Positions 1 through 7,662 of a stretch of DNA of 26,184 nt are shown piece by piece. Where the stretch lies: contig CAZMCT010000045.1 in NCBI GenBank assembly GCA_964564785.1, positions 1-26,184 on the forward strand. The letters are read 5' to 3'. Each line of letters opens with the position of its first letter. Positions within the stretch are counted from its first letter, which is position 1. Source of the DNA: CAZMCT01 sp964564785 (GTDB lineage Bacteria; Planctomycetota; Phycisphaerae; UBA1845; Fen-1342). A program made the translations under genes and the position numbers. The notes beneath the pieces were generated by a model. The model ran no database searches. It had not been told where the DNA came from and saw only the letters and a list, made by a program, of their open reading frames with translations.

Positions 1-2158
1 TCGCGGTGATCGTCGCCGCCCGCGGCTCGATGTTGACGGCCTGCACGTTGCTGATCGTCGGCGCGGTGCAGTCGATCAGGGCGGCCGCAGTGACCGGCAC
101 GCTCTGGCCCTGGCCGTTGTCGGCGTCGATGTAGGTGACGACCACCGTATCACCCGGGGCGACCAGCAGCACTCCGGGGGCGTTGCTGGTGGACAGGGGC
201 AGACTGCCCTCGAACGTGGCCGAGGACGGGTCGGTCTCGGTCAGGACGACGACCTCGCCCCCGGGCTCGGAGCCGGAGGTCGCGGTGACGCTGACGGTGT
301 CCGTTGCGTTCGGGTCGAGGTTGAGTCCGCAGTCGACCACGCGGATCGTGGCGCCGGCGTTGCAGGCGTAGGTGAGCTGATCGAGCTGGAGCGTGCCCGC
401 ATCCGAGCACGTGCCGGGGAAGGGCGCGGCCGGGTCGCCCATGATGTTGTACATCTCGAAGTAGCGGCGCGTGGTCGAGCCGCTGCCCATCTCGGCCAGG
501 TAGCGCATGCGGGTGTCGTTCCACACGAGGCCCACATCCGCGAACACGTCGTCCTCGTCGTCATAGATCGAGTCGAACAGCCGCTTCTCGAGCACGTCGT
601 CCTCGGTCCAGTAGCTGTTCACGCTCGAGCCGACGGCGACGACGCCGGCCTTGTTCGGCGCACGGACCCAGGTCTCCATGAAGCACTCGTCGACCGTGAA
701 GTTGCCGGTCACGCAGGCGAAGCTGTAGACCAGCGCGTACATGCCGACGTTCGTGAGCGCGTTGACGTCGGACTGGTGGAAGACGGGTCCGTCGGCCCAG
801 TAGGTCTCGGCGCCGTGGCCGCTGTAGATGCCGTAGATCCGGCCGTCGTTGAACGCCGCCGCGACCTGCTGCGTTGTGGCGTTGAAGGTGTGGCAGTAGA
901 GCTTGTCGTAGTAGAACTCGTTGGGGATCATGTAGTGTTCGATCACCCAGTTGTGCGTGCCCTCACTGACCGTGTAGTTGTCCTCGCTGGCCATGAAGAC
1001 CGCCCGCTTGAGATAGTCGGGTTCGGGCAGCGGACCGTTCTCGTACAGGAGCGTCTTCGCGACCATGTTGCCGAGCTGGGTGGTGTTGCGGGCCGGGAAG
1101 CGCCCGAGCGCGATGTCGGGGTACCAGTCGCTGCTTCCGTCCATGCAGACGTAGGGCAGGTCGGTCGGCGGCGAGCCCGCCCCGCCGCCGGTCCAGTGCG
1201 GAATCGTGTCGGTGTCACCGACGAGCAGGACGTAGTCCGGCCGGGTCTCGAGGTTGCCGTACAGCCCGGCGATGTAGGCCTTGATCGTTTCCTTGGTTGT
1301 GCCCGGGGCGACCGGATTGGTCGTCACGGTGAAGCCCTGGGCGCTCTTGGAATTGGCGAAATCGGCGATCGCGCCCGCCAGCGACTGCGTGACGATGATC
1401 ACGTAGTTGCCGGTGCCGCGGGTCGTGCGCGGCGGCGGCAGCACCTCGGGGTTCAGGATGTTGCTGCGCAGCCCCGGAAGCGGCGCGCCGGCCCCCCGGT
1501 CGATGAACCCGCCGCTGAAGCGGACGGTCGCGGCGACCTGCGGCCAGACCGTGATAGTTCCGGCCACCGGGTCGTGCGCTACCGGTCGAATCTCGAGCAG
1601 GCACAGCCGCTGGCCACGGACGACACCCAGCTCCTCGACCGCGACAGGCGGCAGGTTCGTAGCCCGGGTGTAAGCGGCCGGGTCGATCACGAACGGGGCC
1701 TGCTCGCGGGCCCCGGGCAGCTTCTCGATCGGCGGCTGGACCGGGAGGACCCAGCCGGGCATGTGGGTGAGCGCGCCATCCACGACGACCGCGTTGGCGA
1801 GCGTGTAATCGACAGTGAGGGTGGCGCCGGCCGGCGCGACCAGCAGTCGGCGGACGACGGGCAGGGCGGGAGCCCCGACGTCGCCCGCGATGGACGCCTC
1901 GGGCCAGCCGACCTGCACGAAAGCGCCGGTCTTGTTCTCAACGCGTGTCAGGGAAAGGCCGGGAACCTGGACCGAAACGGCCAAGGCCGCGAGGTCGGAG
2001 CGCTCGACCGTCAGAGCCGGGGCGCTCGCTTCGGCGGCGGGCCGCAGGGCGGCCCCGCGGGCGGGGTCAATGGCCAGCCAGGTGTCGGCGGCTGCAACGC
2101 CGGCCGAGGCCAGCAGGACCGCGAGGCACACGCAGGACAAGGTCGTTCGTGTCGGCAT
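1..2158 (-). CDS. Secreted C25-family (gingipain-like) cysteine peptidase, C-terminus off the window
   Basis: An open frame on the minus strand starts at the ATG at 2158 and stays open to base 1, so at least 719 residues are present and the C-terminus is missing. AGGAG lies 5-9 bases before the start. Residues 1-24 form a Sec signal peptide. Residues about 30-245 look like the family's N-terminal propeptide, with the typical 'GDVGAPALPVVRR' stretch followed by 'VAPAG'. The peptidase domain spans about 251-590. It contains 'IYSGHG' with the expected catalytic His448 and 'SFACVTGNF' with the expected nucleophile Cys482, the gingipain His/Cys pair in the usual order and spacing. After about residue 600 come beta-rich, Ig-like stretches. 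Family knowledge predicts an exported endopeptidase cleaving after a specific residue, often Arg or Lys; the specificity cannot be read here. The fold and catalytic pair are confident, the role is not. Confidence 0.88.
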   Translation of the reverse strand, partial: MPTRTTLSCVCLAVLLASAGVAAADTWLAIDPARGAALRPAAEASAPALTVERSDLAALAVSVQVPGLSLTRVENKTGAFVQVGWPEASIAGDVGAPALPVVRRLLVAPAGATLTVDYTLANAVVVDGALTHMPGWVLPVQPPIEKLPGAREQAPFVIDPAAYTRATNLPPVAVEELGVVRGQRLCLLEIRPVAHDPVAGTITVWPQVAATVRFSGGFIDRGAGAPLPGLRSNILNPEVLPPPRTTRGTGNYVIIVTQSLAGAIADFANSKSAQGFTVTTNPVAPGTTKETIKAYIAGLYGNLETRPDYVLLVGDTDTIPHWTGGGAGSPPTDLPYVCMDGSSDWYPDIALGRFPARNTTQLGNMVAKTLLYENGPLPEPDYLKRAVFMASEDNYTVSEGTHNWVIEHYMIPNEFYYDKLYCHTFNATTQQVAAAFNDGRIYGIYSGHGAETYWADGPVFHQSDVNALTNVGMYALVYSFACVTGNFTVDECFMETWVRAPNKAGVVAVGSSVNSYWTEDDVLEKRLFDSIYDDEDDVFADVGLVWNDTRMRYLAEMGSGSTTRRYFEMYNIMGDPAAPFPGTCSDAGTLQLDQLTYACNAGATIRVVDCGLNLDPNATDTVSVTATSGSEPGGEVVVLTETDPSSATFEGSLPLSTSNAPGVLLVAPGDTVVVTYIDADNGQGQSVPVTAAALIDCTAPTISNVQAVNIEPRAATITA

Positions 2159-2479
2159 CGAGGGCTCCTTTGAATCGGTTCGGGTGCGGGTTCGCCGCCA
2201 CAGCGCACAGCGGCGTTTCAGCTCTTCAGACTGTTATATCCAGATTGCCGCGAGACGGCCGGCCGGGTCGCGCGCCGTTGCCCACCCGCGAACGCGGTAC
2301 GCGCGGGCGACCTGTGAAGCGCGGTGCTCATCACCCTCCAATGTCGTCGAGACAAGAACCAGCGTATCATACCGCGCCCGCCCAGGGTGCACGCAAGCGC
2401 CGGGCCGCTGCGGCGGCCCGAAAAAGGCGAGAACGGTCCAGCAAGCTCGAAAGCGGGCCGTGGACCGCACGAGGTGAGC
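2159..2479. other. Divergent intergenic region between the C25 peptidase and hisN
   Basis: These 321 bases hold no credible gene; the open frames across it show no recognisable domain. Possible -10 boxes are TATAAC on the minus strand (2233-2238), facing the peptidase, and TATCAT on the plus strand (2365-2370), facing hisN. Neither has a convincing -35 at 16-18 bases, so both are only suggestions. Confidence 0.4.
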
Positions 2480-3319
2480 ATGCACGATTCGGAACTCCGC
2501 CCGCTGCTGGACTTTGCGGTCGAGATCGCCCGGGAGGCGGGTGCATTCACCCTCGAGCACTTCCAGGCCGCCACACCGGTCGAGCTCAAGTCTGATAAAA
2601 GCCCCGTGACGGTCGCGGATCGCGGGGCCGAGGAGCGGCTGCGGCGGCGGATCGAGGCCGCGTATCCCGAGCACGGCATTCTGGGCGAGGAATTCGGCGA
2701 GCGGCCCGGCCGCAGCCCCGGCCGCTGGATCCTCGACCCGATTGACGGGACGCAATCGTTCATCAGTGGGGTGCCGCTGTACAGCGTGCTGGTGGGGTTC
2801 GAGTGGGCGGGTGAGGTGCTGGCGGGGGTCATCCACCTGCCGGCCTTGCGGGAGACCGTCTACGCGGCCCGCGGGCTGGGGTGCTGGTGGGAGTCGGGCG
2901 GATCCGAGCCTGCCGCGGACAGACGCGACGGCCGCGCGGGGCGCGGGCCACTACAGCCACGCCGGGCACATGTATCGGAGGTCCGCGAACTGGCCGCCGC
3001 CCGGCTGACCGTGACGTCGGCCAAGCTCATTCACGCCCAGGGGCGGGGGGCGGCGTATGAGCGGCTGCGCGCCGCATGCTTGACCGACCGCGGCTGGTCG
3101 GATGCGTATGGCTATGCGTTGCTGGCGACCGGCCGCGTGGAGGTCGTGCTCGACCCGCTGATGTCGTTGTGGGACACGGCTGCGCTGGTGCCGTGCATCC
3201 GCGAGGCGGGGGGCACGCTGACGGACTGGAGCGGCCGGCCGACGCACACGGCCCCCGATGTGCTGGCGACCAACGGGCACGTGCTGGAACAGGCGTTGCA
3301 GGCTCTCCGTAACGATTAG
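2480..3319 (+). CDS. hisN: Histidinol-phosphatase, inositol monophosphatase family (HisN-like)
   Basis: A 279-residue Mg-dependent phosphatase of the IMPase superfamily. The metal-binding signatures are present: 'GEE' at 69-71, 'DPIDGT' at 86-91 and 'WDTAA' at 231-235, with the N-terminal 'DKSPVTVADRGAEE' stretch. The pattern fits HisN, which removes phosphate from L-histidinol phosphate in histidine biosynthesis, better than the suhB-type inositol phosphatases, but the substrate is an inference. The start is the ATG at 2480, preceded by GAGGTGAG; upstream in-frame codons back to 2324 show no homology. Residues 138-160 look like an extra Gly/Arg/Pro-rich insertion between 'GCWW' and 'RRAHVSEV', where HisN proteins usually have only a few residues. 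The frame is intact on both sides. No other his genes are nearby. Confidence 0.82.
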   Translation: MHDSELRPLLDFAVEIAREAGAFTLEHFQAATPVELKSDKSPVTVADRGAEERLRRRIEAAYPEHGILGEEFGERPGRSPGRWILDPIDGTQSFISGVPLYSVLVGFEWAGEVLAGVIHLPALRETVYAARGLGCWWESGGSEPAADRRDGRAGRGPLQPRRAHVSEVRELAAARLTVTSAKLIHAQGRGAAYERLRAACLTDRGWSDAYGYALLATGRVEVVLDPLMSLWDTAALVPCIREAGGTLTDWSGRPTHTAPDVLATNGHVLEQALQALRND

Positions 3320-3330
3320 CGGCATCGGAC

Positions 3331-3426
3331 AACTGTGACCCGCGTTTGCGGCGAGCGTCGTGCCTTATGGGGGACAGGCCTCCGGCCTGTCAGGATAACT
3401 GTGACCCGCGTTTGCGGCGAGCGTCG
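3331..3426. repeat. 30-bp direct repeat pair flanking a hairpin
   Basis: Two identical 30-base copies beginning AACTGTGACCCGCG occupy 3331-3360 and 3397-3426, 66 bases apart. Between them lies a perfect 8-bp hairpin, GACAGGCC (3373-3380) and GGCCTGTC (3384-3391), with loop TCC. The unit sits between the convergent 3' ends of hisN and the next minus-strand gene. No T-run follows, so it is not a classical intrinsic terminator. It may still act in RNA processing, or be a remnant of an interspersed repeat. Confidence 0.8.
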
Positions 3427-3524
3427 GCCCGGCGGAGCGTCGCGGCATCGCAACGCACCGTCGCCCCGGCGCGGCCGTTCGCGGGCGAGGAACTTGTGTA
3501 AAGCGAGTTCCCCGGCGTGACAGA

Positions 3525-4277
3525 CTAGCGGACCGCGGAGCAGCCGCTGCGTGGGAGCCCTCTGCGCCGCCCCCCGGCGAACGCCCACCCGGCGAGCCCG
3601 GCGGCCGCAGGCAGCAGGAAGCACGGTGGGGCGACGTCGGCCGGGAGCTCGTGAAAGCGGCGGATGTCGTCCAGGATTTCCACCAGGAAGGGCAGGTCGG
3701 TGACGGCAAAGACCTCCTGCTCACCGCTTGCGACCCAGACCTTGCCCGCCTCGCCGGTCGGGTGATACGCGACGAGGTAGTAACGTCCGGCCGCGGGCAG
3801 CGTCACGTGCTCATCCACCCAGATCCAGGAGGTTGTGCCGCTGAACCGCTCGTAGAACTCCTCGGGGGTTCCCTCGGGCGGGCTTTCGAAGACGCGTCCC
3901 CCCAATCCATCGGGAATCGCGAACGGCAGCTCGATCTCAGGCAGGTCGGGCCCGAGCAGCGCGAGGGATGGGCGATACGTCCGCAGCCGTTCGAGCAGCG
4001 GCACTCCGAGCTGCACCAGCAACGTCTGCGGCCCGTCGACCTCGAATGTGATCCACAGTTGAGGGGTCGCGGGGCTGAGCTCCTGGTAGACCACGCGCGA
4101 AATCTGCGGATCGTCCCACGAGATGGCCGTTTCGGGGCTGATTGCGGAGCCGTCGCCGAGCGCGGGGAAATGAGCGTGCACTGCGGGCGCGCCGAGCAGC
4201 AGCAAGCTCAAGCCGGCGCTGAGCGCGATGCGGCATGCGGGGGTCGTTCCCTGCGGGTGGTTCGGTTTTTTGCACAC
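3525..4277 (-). CDS. Secreted protein of unknown function with a C-terminal hydrophobic tail
   Basis: A 250-residue protein I do not recognise. The start is taken as the GTG at 4277, because a good promoter lies just upstream (4332-4359). An in-frame ATG at 4421 lies beyond that promoter and could not be on its transcript. GAGAGG precedes the GTG. Residues 1-35 form a signal peptide ending AVHA, so the predicted mature protein begins His-Phe-Pro. The body is beta-rich. It includes a Trp/Asp/Glu-rich stretch around 140-165 and a 'AGRYYLVAYHPTGEAGKVW' segment typical of extracellular jelly-roll-like folds. Residues about 219-236 are hydrophobic and are followed by an Arg cluster and a short tail, as in C-terminal anchors or sorting signals, but no PEP-CTERM motif is visible. 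The N-terminal 'AHFPAL' resembles DUF4198-type proteins, weakly. The gene is transcribed alone. Confidence 0.72.
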   Translation of the reverse strand: MCKKPNHPQGTTPACRIALSAGLSLLLLGAPAVHAHFPALGDGSAISPETAISWDDPQISRVVYQELSPATPQLWITFEVDGPQTLLVQLGVPLLERLRTYRPSLALLGPDLPEIELPFAIPDGLGGRVFESPPEGTPEEFYERFSGTTSWIWVDEHVTLPAAGRYYLVAYHPTGEAGKVWVASGEQEVFAVTDLPFLVEILDDIRRFHELPADVAPPCFLLPAAAGLAGWAFAGGRRRGLPRSGCSAVR

Positions 4278-4331
4278 CAGGAGCCCTCTCGCACAGTTCC
4301 AGACTTCGCGACGCCGTCCCGCGTCGGAGTG

Positions 4332-4359
4332 AGTATAGAACCGCCACGCGCGATGGCAA
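4332..4359 (-). promoter_or_regulatory. Sigma-70-type promoter for the secreted protein at 3525-4277
   Basis: On the minus strand, TTGCCA (4354-4359) and TATACT (4332-4337) are separated by 16 bases; each matches consensus at 5 of 6 positions. Transcription would start near 4325, giving a leader of about 48 bases before the GTG at 4277. This decides the start of that gene. Confidence 0.65.
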
Positions 4360-4530
4360 GAAACACTCGCCTGCGTGTGGCGCGCCGAGCGCACGTCGAC
4401 CTCAGCGCACGACGGGCGCACGCGGCCGTACGCATGTCCGGCGGCGCGCGACGAGCAGGGATGGGCCGGGGGGCGGGGACCCGGGAGGGGCCGGCGGCGG
4501 GTACCGCGGCCGCCGGCGAGTTTTGCGGGC

Positions 4531-5682
4531 TCACGACGCCAGCCCGACGATCCAGCTCAGGATGTCCGGGGCGTCCTGGTAGCCGAACGGGAAGACCGAG
4601 TCGTCGAGCTCGGCGGTGGAAAACTCCTGCTCGGCCAGGATGCGGTCGTTGTAGCAGCTCGTGTCCATCATGTCGCTGCAATCGGCGGTGTGCACGAGCC
4701 CCAGGAGGTGGCCGACCTCGTGCGCCACGGTGTTGCCCAGGGCGGTCGCCATCTGCTCGAGCCCCGGCTCGGTGATGAAGGCGTCGATGAAGCTGCGGCT
4801 GTAGACGATCGCCGCGTCCGCGGGGTCTTTGTTGAACGTGTCGATCTGCTCGGAAATCGCGAAGGCCCGCGCGTCGAAGCCGCCGAAATAGACCGTCACG
4901 TGCGGCTCGGACGGCTCGGGCCCGTCGTCCGAGCTGACGAAGACCACGTCGAAACCGGCGTAGCGGTCGGCCGCGATCTGCTGCACGCGGCGCTTCAGCA
5001 GCGGGGTCTGGCTTCTGGGCAGGCCGACGTCCGCGGCACTGAACGGCCGCAGGTCGAACGTGCCGACGTTGGGCACCTCGACGTTCGTCCCGCCATCCCA
5101 GTCGAGAAAAACGAGCTGCCGCCGCGGAACCAGCGTGCCCGCCGCACGCTCGATCGTGACGCTGACCTCGTACTCGCCGCGGCTGTTGCTACCGGGGTAG
5201 CCGATGATGCCGACGAACAGATTGCCCGAGACGTCCCCGGGAATCAGGATGTCGATCAAGGGGTCGAGGTCGGTGGAGTCGGGGGTGCGGTCGTCATTGA
5301 ACGCGATCAGAAACTCGTCGGCGTCAAACACGGCCGCGACGGGGTCGAGCGCGGTGCTCTGCGAGCGAACGTCGATCACCAAGTGGTCGCCGGGCGAGAG
5401 CTTGCCGATGCGGTACACATCGGTATCGAGCTCGCCTTCGATGATGCCGCGGAACGTGAGGGCGTCGTCGCGGCCGAGCGACAGGGCGGTGGCCGTGCGG
5501 ATCGACGCGTTGCCGTCGACATCGAGCAGCGGCGGCTGGTCCTCGGCCGGCACGTTGTCATCGGTGCTCTTCGGAGAGGTGGGAAAGGGGCAGCCGCAAC
5601 AGCACACGAGCAGCGGCAACCCGAGCAGCAGGCGCACCCCCGGCGGCAGACTCCGCCGGGCCGAAGAGTGTCGCAATTCCAT
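4531..5682 (-). CDS. Metzincin-type zinc metalloprotease lipoprotein with a PPC-like domain (second of tandem pair)
   Basis: A 383-residue exported protein. The start is the ATG at 5682 with GAGGA eight bases upstream. The N-terminus is hydrophobic and runs into a cysteine cluster (C27, C28, C29, C31), so it is probably a lipoprotein, although the exact lipobox is ambiguous. Residues about 55-178 resemble a bacterial pre-peptidase C-terminal (PPC) beta-sandwich. The catalytic region follows: HEVGHLLGLVH at 321-331 is a full HExxHxxGxxH zinc site (His321, His325, His331, Glu322). 'SDMMDT' at 336-341 is a plausible Met-turn. The protein is closely similar in layout to the gene at 5703-6890. The two genes are 20 bases apart and in the same direction, so they are probably one operon arising from duplication. 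The substrate is unknown. Confidence 0.85.
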   Translation of the reverse strand: MELRHSSARRSLPPGVRLLLGLPLLVCCCGCPFPTSPKSTDDNVPAEDQPPLLDVDGNASIRTATALSLGRDDALTFRGIIEGELDTDVYRIGKLSPGDHLVIDVRSQSTALDPVAAVFDADEFLIAFNDDRTPDSTDLDPLIDILIPGDVSGNLFVGIIGYPGSNSRGEYEVSVTIERAAGTLVPRRQLVFLDWDGGTNVEVPNVGTFDLRPFSAADVGLPRSQTPLLKRRVQQIAADRYAGFDVVFVSSDDGPEPSEPHVTVYFGGFDARAFAISEQIDTFNKDPADAAIVYSRSFIDAFITEPGLEQMATALGNTVAHEVGHLLGLVHTADCSDMMDTSCYNDRILAEQEFSTAELDDSVFPFGYQDAPDILSWIVGLAS

Positions 5683-5702
5683 TATCGAGTCCTCATCAGG
5701 CC

Positions 5703-6890
5703 CTATTCGTCCAGGTGGCGGCACGTTCCACAACGGCCCCGCAGCGCCAGTCGGGCCGCCGCGCGCACGGCCGCCTTCCGCTCTATTGTTCGCAGCGTGC
5801 CCGATTTTTCCAAGCCCGCACCGGGCTCGGACCGCGTTCCGAGCGTTTCCGCGAGCCGGGCAGGCGAGTTTTCCGAACCGAAGGGGAAAACGCTCGGCTC
5901 GAGTTCGGCCACCTGAAAGAACTGATCGCCGGCCAGATCCCACGCCGTACCGGTCGTATCCATGAGGTCGTCCGGGACGCGGGTGTGGAACAGGCCGAGC
6001 AGGTGGCCCAACTCGTGGCTGGCGACGTTTCCGACCATCTGACCCATCTCGTCGGCCGAAAGGCCCATCACCTCGAACTCGGCGAAGCTCTGCACGTAGA
6101 TGATGGCGTGCTGGTTGGGGTCCGCGTTGTACTGGTCCACGCCGTCGGCCAGCCCGAGAAGCTGGCGGTCCAGCCCGCCGAAATGCAGCGTGGCGTGGGG
6201 GCCATCCGGTGGCGGCCCGTCGTCGGACGATCGGATCGTGACATTGTAGCCCGCGTAGTCGGTCCACAACGCGGCAACAATCGCGTCCTTGAGCGCGCGC
6301 GTCGCGTCCGCGTAAGCGTCACCGAGCATCGCACCTTCGAAGGCCTCGAGGACCATGCCGCGCCGCGTGTGCACGCTGATGTCGTAGCCGCCCGCGAAGT
6401 TCAGGTACACGACTTGTCCCACGGGGGCGGGCACCGGGTTGCCCGCCCGGTTGCGCACGGTGAGCCGAAAGTCTCCGGTGCCGGTGTACGAGGAGGTGAC
6501 GCCCAGATACAGCGACTTGGTGTCGCCCCGCATGATGTGCGCGAGCCGGTTCGACGGCGAAACCACCTGCCGCCGCAGCAGCTCGTAGCGCTCGTCGAAC
6601 AGCACCACCACGAACGGCCGGACGGTCAACGGACCGTTATCATCCTCGACGATCCACTCCTCGCCGGCGGCCGCCGGACCCAGCTCGATCAGCTCGTACT
6701 CGTCCCCGTGGACCGTGCCCCGCAGCACGAGTGGGCCGCTCGTGGTCGTGGTCTCGTCGTCCACGGTTTCGGTGACGCCCGCCACGAGTCCGAGCGCCCC
6801 TTCCTGCATGTCCTCGGGCGGCATGCAGCCGACGAGCGCGGGCAACGCGGCAAGCGCGGACAGCGCGGCAAACAGGCGTGGATTGCGCAT
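5703..6890 (-). CDS. Metzincin-type zinc metalloprotease lipoprotein (first of tandem pair)
   Basis: A 395-residue lipoprotein protease. The start is the ATG at 6890, preceded by GGGAGAGAAG. The lipobox is clear: Leu19-Val20-Gly21-Cys22. Residues about 50-150 look like a PPC-type beta domain. HELGHLLGLFH at 292-302 gives the zinc ligands His292, His296, His302 and the base Glu293; 'DDLMDTTG' just after is the likely Met-turn. It shares with its downstream paralogue the blocks 'YAGYNVTIRSSDDGP' / 'YAGFDVVFVSSDDGP' and 'HFGGLD' / 'YFGGFD'. It also shares the terminal 'PSVFPFG' block. It then runs about 40 residues further in a basic, low-complexity tail that the paralogue lacks, and that tail overlaps the sequence leading to the next gene's ribosome site. 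Role and substrate are unknown. Confidence 0.85.
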   Translation of the reverse strand: MRNPRLFAALSALAALPALVGCMPPEDMQEGALGLVAGVTETVDDETTTTSGPLVLRGTVHGDEYELIELGPAAAGEEWIVEDDNGPLTVRPFVVVLFDERYELLRRQVVSPSNRLAHIMRGDTKSLYLGVTSSYTGTGDFRLTVRNRAGNPVPAPVGQVVYLNFAGGYDISVHTRRGMVLEAFEGAMLGDAYADATRALKDAIVAALWTDYAGYNVTIRSSDDGPPPDGPHATLHFGGLDRQLLGLADGVDQYNADPNQHAIIYVQSFAEFEVMGLSADEMGQMVGNVASHELGHLLGLFHTRVPDDLMDTTGTAWDLAGDQFFQVAELEPSVFPFGSENSPARLAETLGTRSEPGAGLEKSGTLRTIERKAAVRAAARLALRGRCGTCRHLDE

Positions 6891-7124
6891 CGCTTCTCTC
6901 CCCATCCGGGCCGGTTCGGGCGCGGACCCCTGCGGCATGCCCGTTCCGGCGATTCCGCGCTGAGATCGGCGAGCGGGGCGGTGCGAATGAGCAAAAACCG
7001 CGCGGCGAGCAGGACTGCGGTGGGGGGCCGGTCTGCGACCGAAAGACAACAAGCCCGCGGCCGCAGCAACCGATGATTACGGGGGCCGGGGGGGGTACAG
7101 CAGGCCGGTGGGACGAGGTCCGAT

Positions 7125-7511
7125 ATGGATGCTGAACGGATCGTGAAGATTTCGCCGGATTCGATCCGCGAGCTGATCGACTCGCATCAGGTGAAGGCGG
7201 TGCCGAAGCAGGCGAACAAGCTGCGGCGCGAGGAGCGCTGGCCGTTTCCGGGAACGGTCGAGGTCTGGCTGCCGGAGCAGTGCTACGGCGACCGCCACGT
7301 GCTGGCGACGCTGCACAACCTGAGTCCGCATGGGCTGGCGATGCGGTCGCGGCGGCCGATGGACCGCGACTTGAAGATCGCGTTGGCGATCCACCAGCCG
7401 GAGCTGAGCTGCTACGGGAACGCGGTGATCCGCCACTGCACGCGGGCGGCCGCGGGCTATCTGATCGGGATCGAGTTCATTTTCGAGACCGAGGAGACGG
7501 CGGAGGGCTAG
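7125..7511 (+). CDS. PilZ-domain protein, probable c-di-GMP receptor
   Basis: A 128-residue protein, mostly one PilZ domain. The two c-di-GMP signatures are visible: R34xxxR38 within 'RREER', and N65-L-S-P-H-G70, fitting the (D/N)xSxxG motif about 27 residues later. The strand-rich region after it ('GYLIGIEFIF' near the C-terminus) completes the barrel. No effector domain is attached, so it would act through a partner. The start is the ATG at 7125 with GAGG about six bases upstream; the first 30 residues form a short N-terminal extension. It is divergent from the metalloprotease pair and followed by its own intrinsic terminator, so it is a single-gene transcript. Binding of c-di-GMP is predicted from family knowledge. 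Confidence 0.82.
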   Translation: MDAERIVKISPDSIRELIDSHQVKAVPKQANKLRREERWPFPGTVEVWLPEQCYGDRHVLATLHNLSPHGLAMRSRRPMDRDLKIALAIHQPELSCYGNAVIRHCTRAAAGYLIGIEFIFETEETAEG

Positions 7512-7551
7512 GGACCGCGTGGTGGGGGCATCCGAGCTCTCGAGGTGACGC

Positions 7552-7585
7552 GCTGGTCGGGTCCAGAGGCCCGGCCGGCTTTTTT
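7552..7585 (+). terminator. Intrinsic terminator after the PilZ gene
   Basis: A 10-bp stem, GCTGGTCGGG (7552-7561) with CCCGGCCGGC (7570-7579), includes two G-U pairs and has an 8-base loop. It is followed by six Ts (7580-7585). It lies 40 bases after the PilZ stop codon. Confidence 0.85.
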
Positions 7586-7648
7586 ATAGCGTGTCGTCGA
7601 ATCGGCGGGAGGATGGCCGGAGCTTTCGCGGGAGCGGGGGGCCGCGGC

Positions 7649-7654
7649 TACAAT
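7649..7654 (+). promoter_or_regulatory. Probable -10 box giving a leaderless M16 peptidase mRNA
   Basis: TACAAT ends 8 bases before the ATG at 7663, so transcription would begin at or within one or two bases of the start codon. No Shine-Dalgarno sequence is present. The -35 region (TTCGCG at 7625-7630, 18-base spacer) is weak. Confidence 0.45.
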
Positions 7655-7662
7655 TCCGCGTC

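Noticed and set aside
776..2173. Long plus-strand open frame (465 codons)
   Set aside because: It lies opposite the C25 peptidase, whose motifs are clear. Long antisense frames are expected at this GC content, and the translation is Arg/Gly/Val-rich with no domain.
2324..2479. N-terminal extension of the HisN-like protein
   Set aside because: The extra 52 codons have no homology, and the ATG at 2480 has a good GAGGTGAG site.
3331..3426. Possible CRISPR array
   Set aside because: There are only two repeats, the spacer contains a hairpin, and there are no cas genes.
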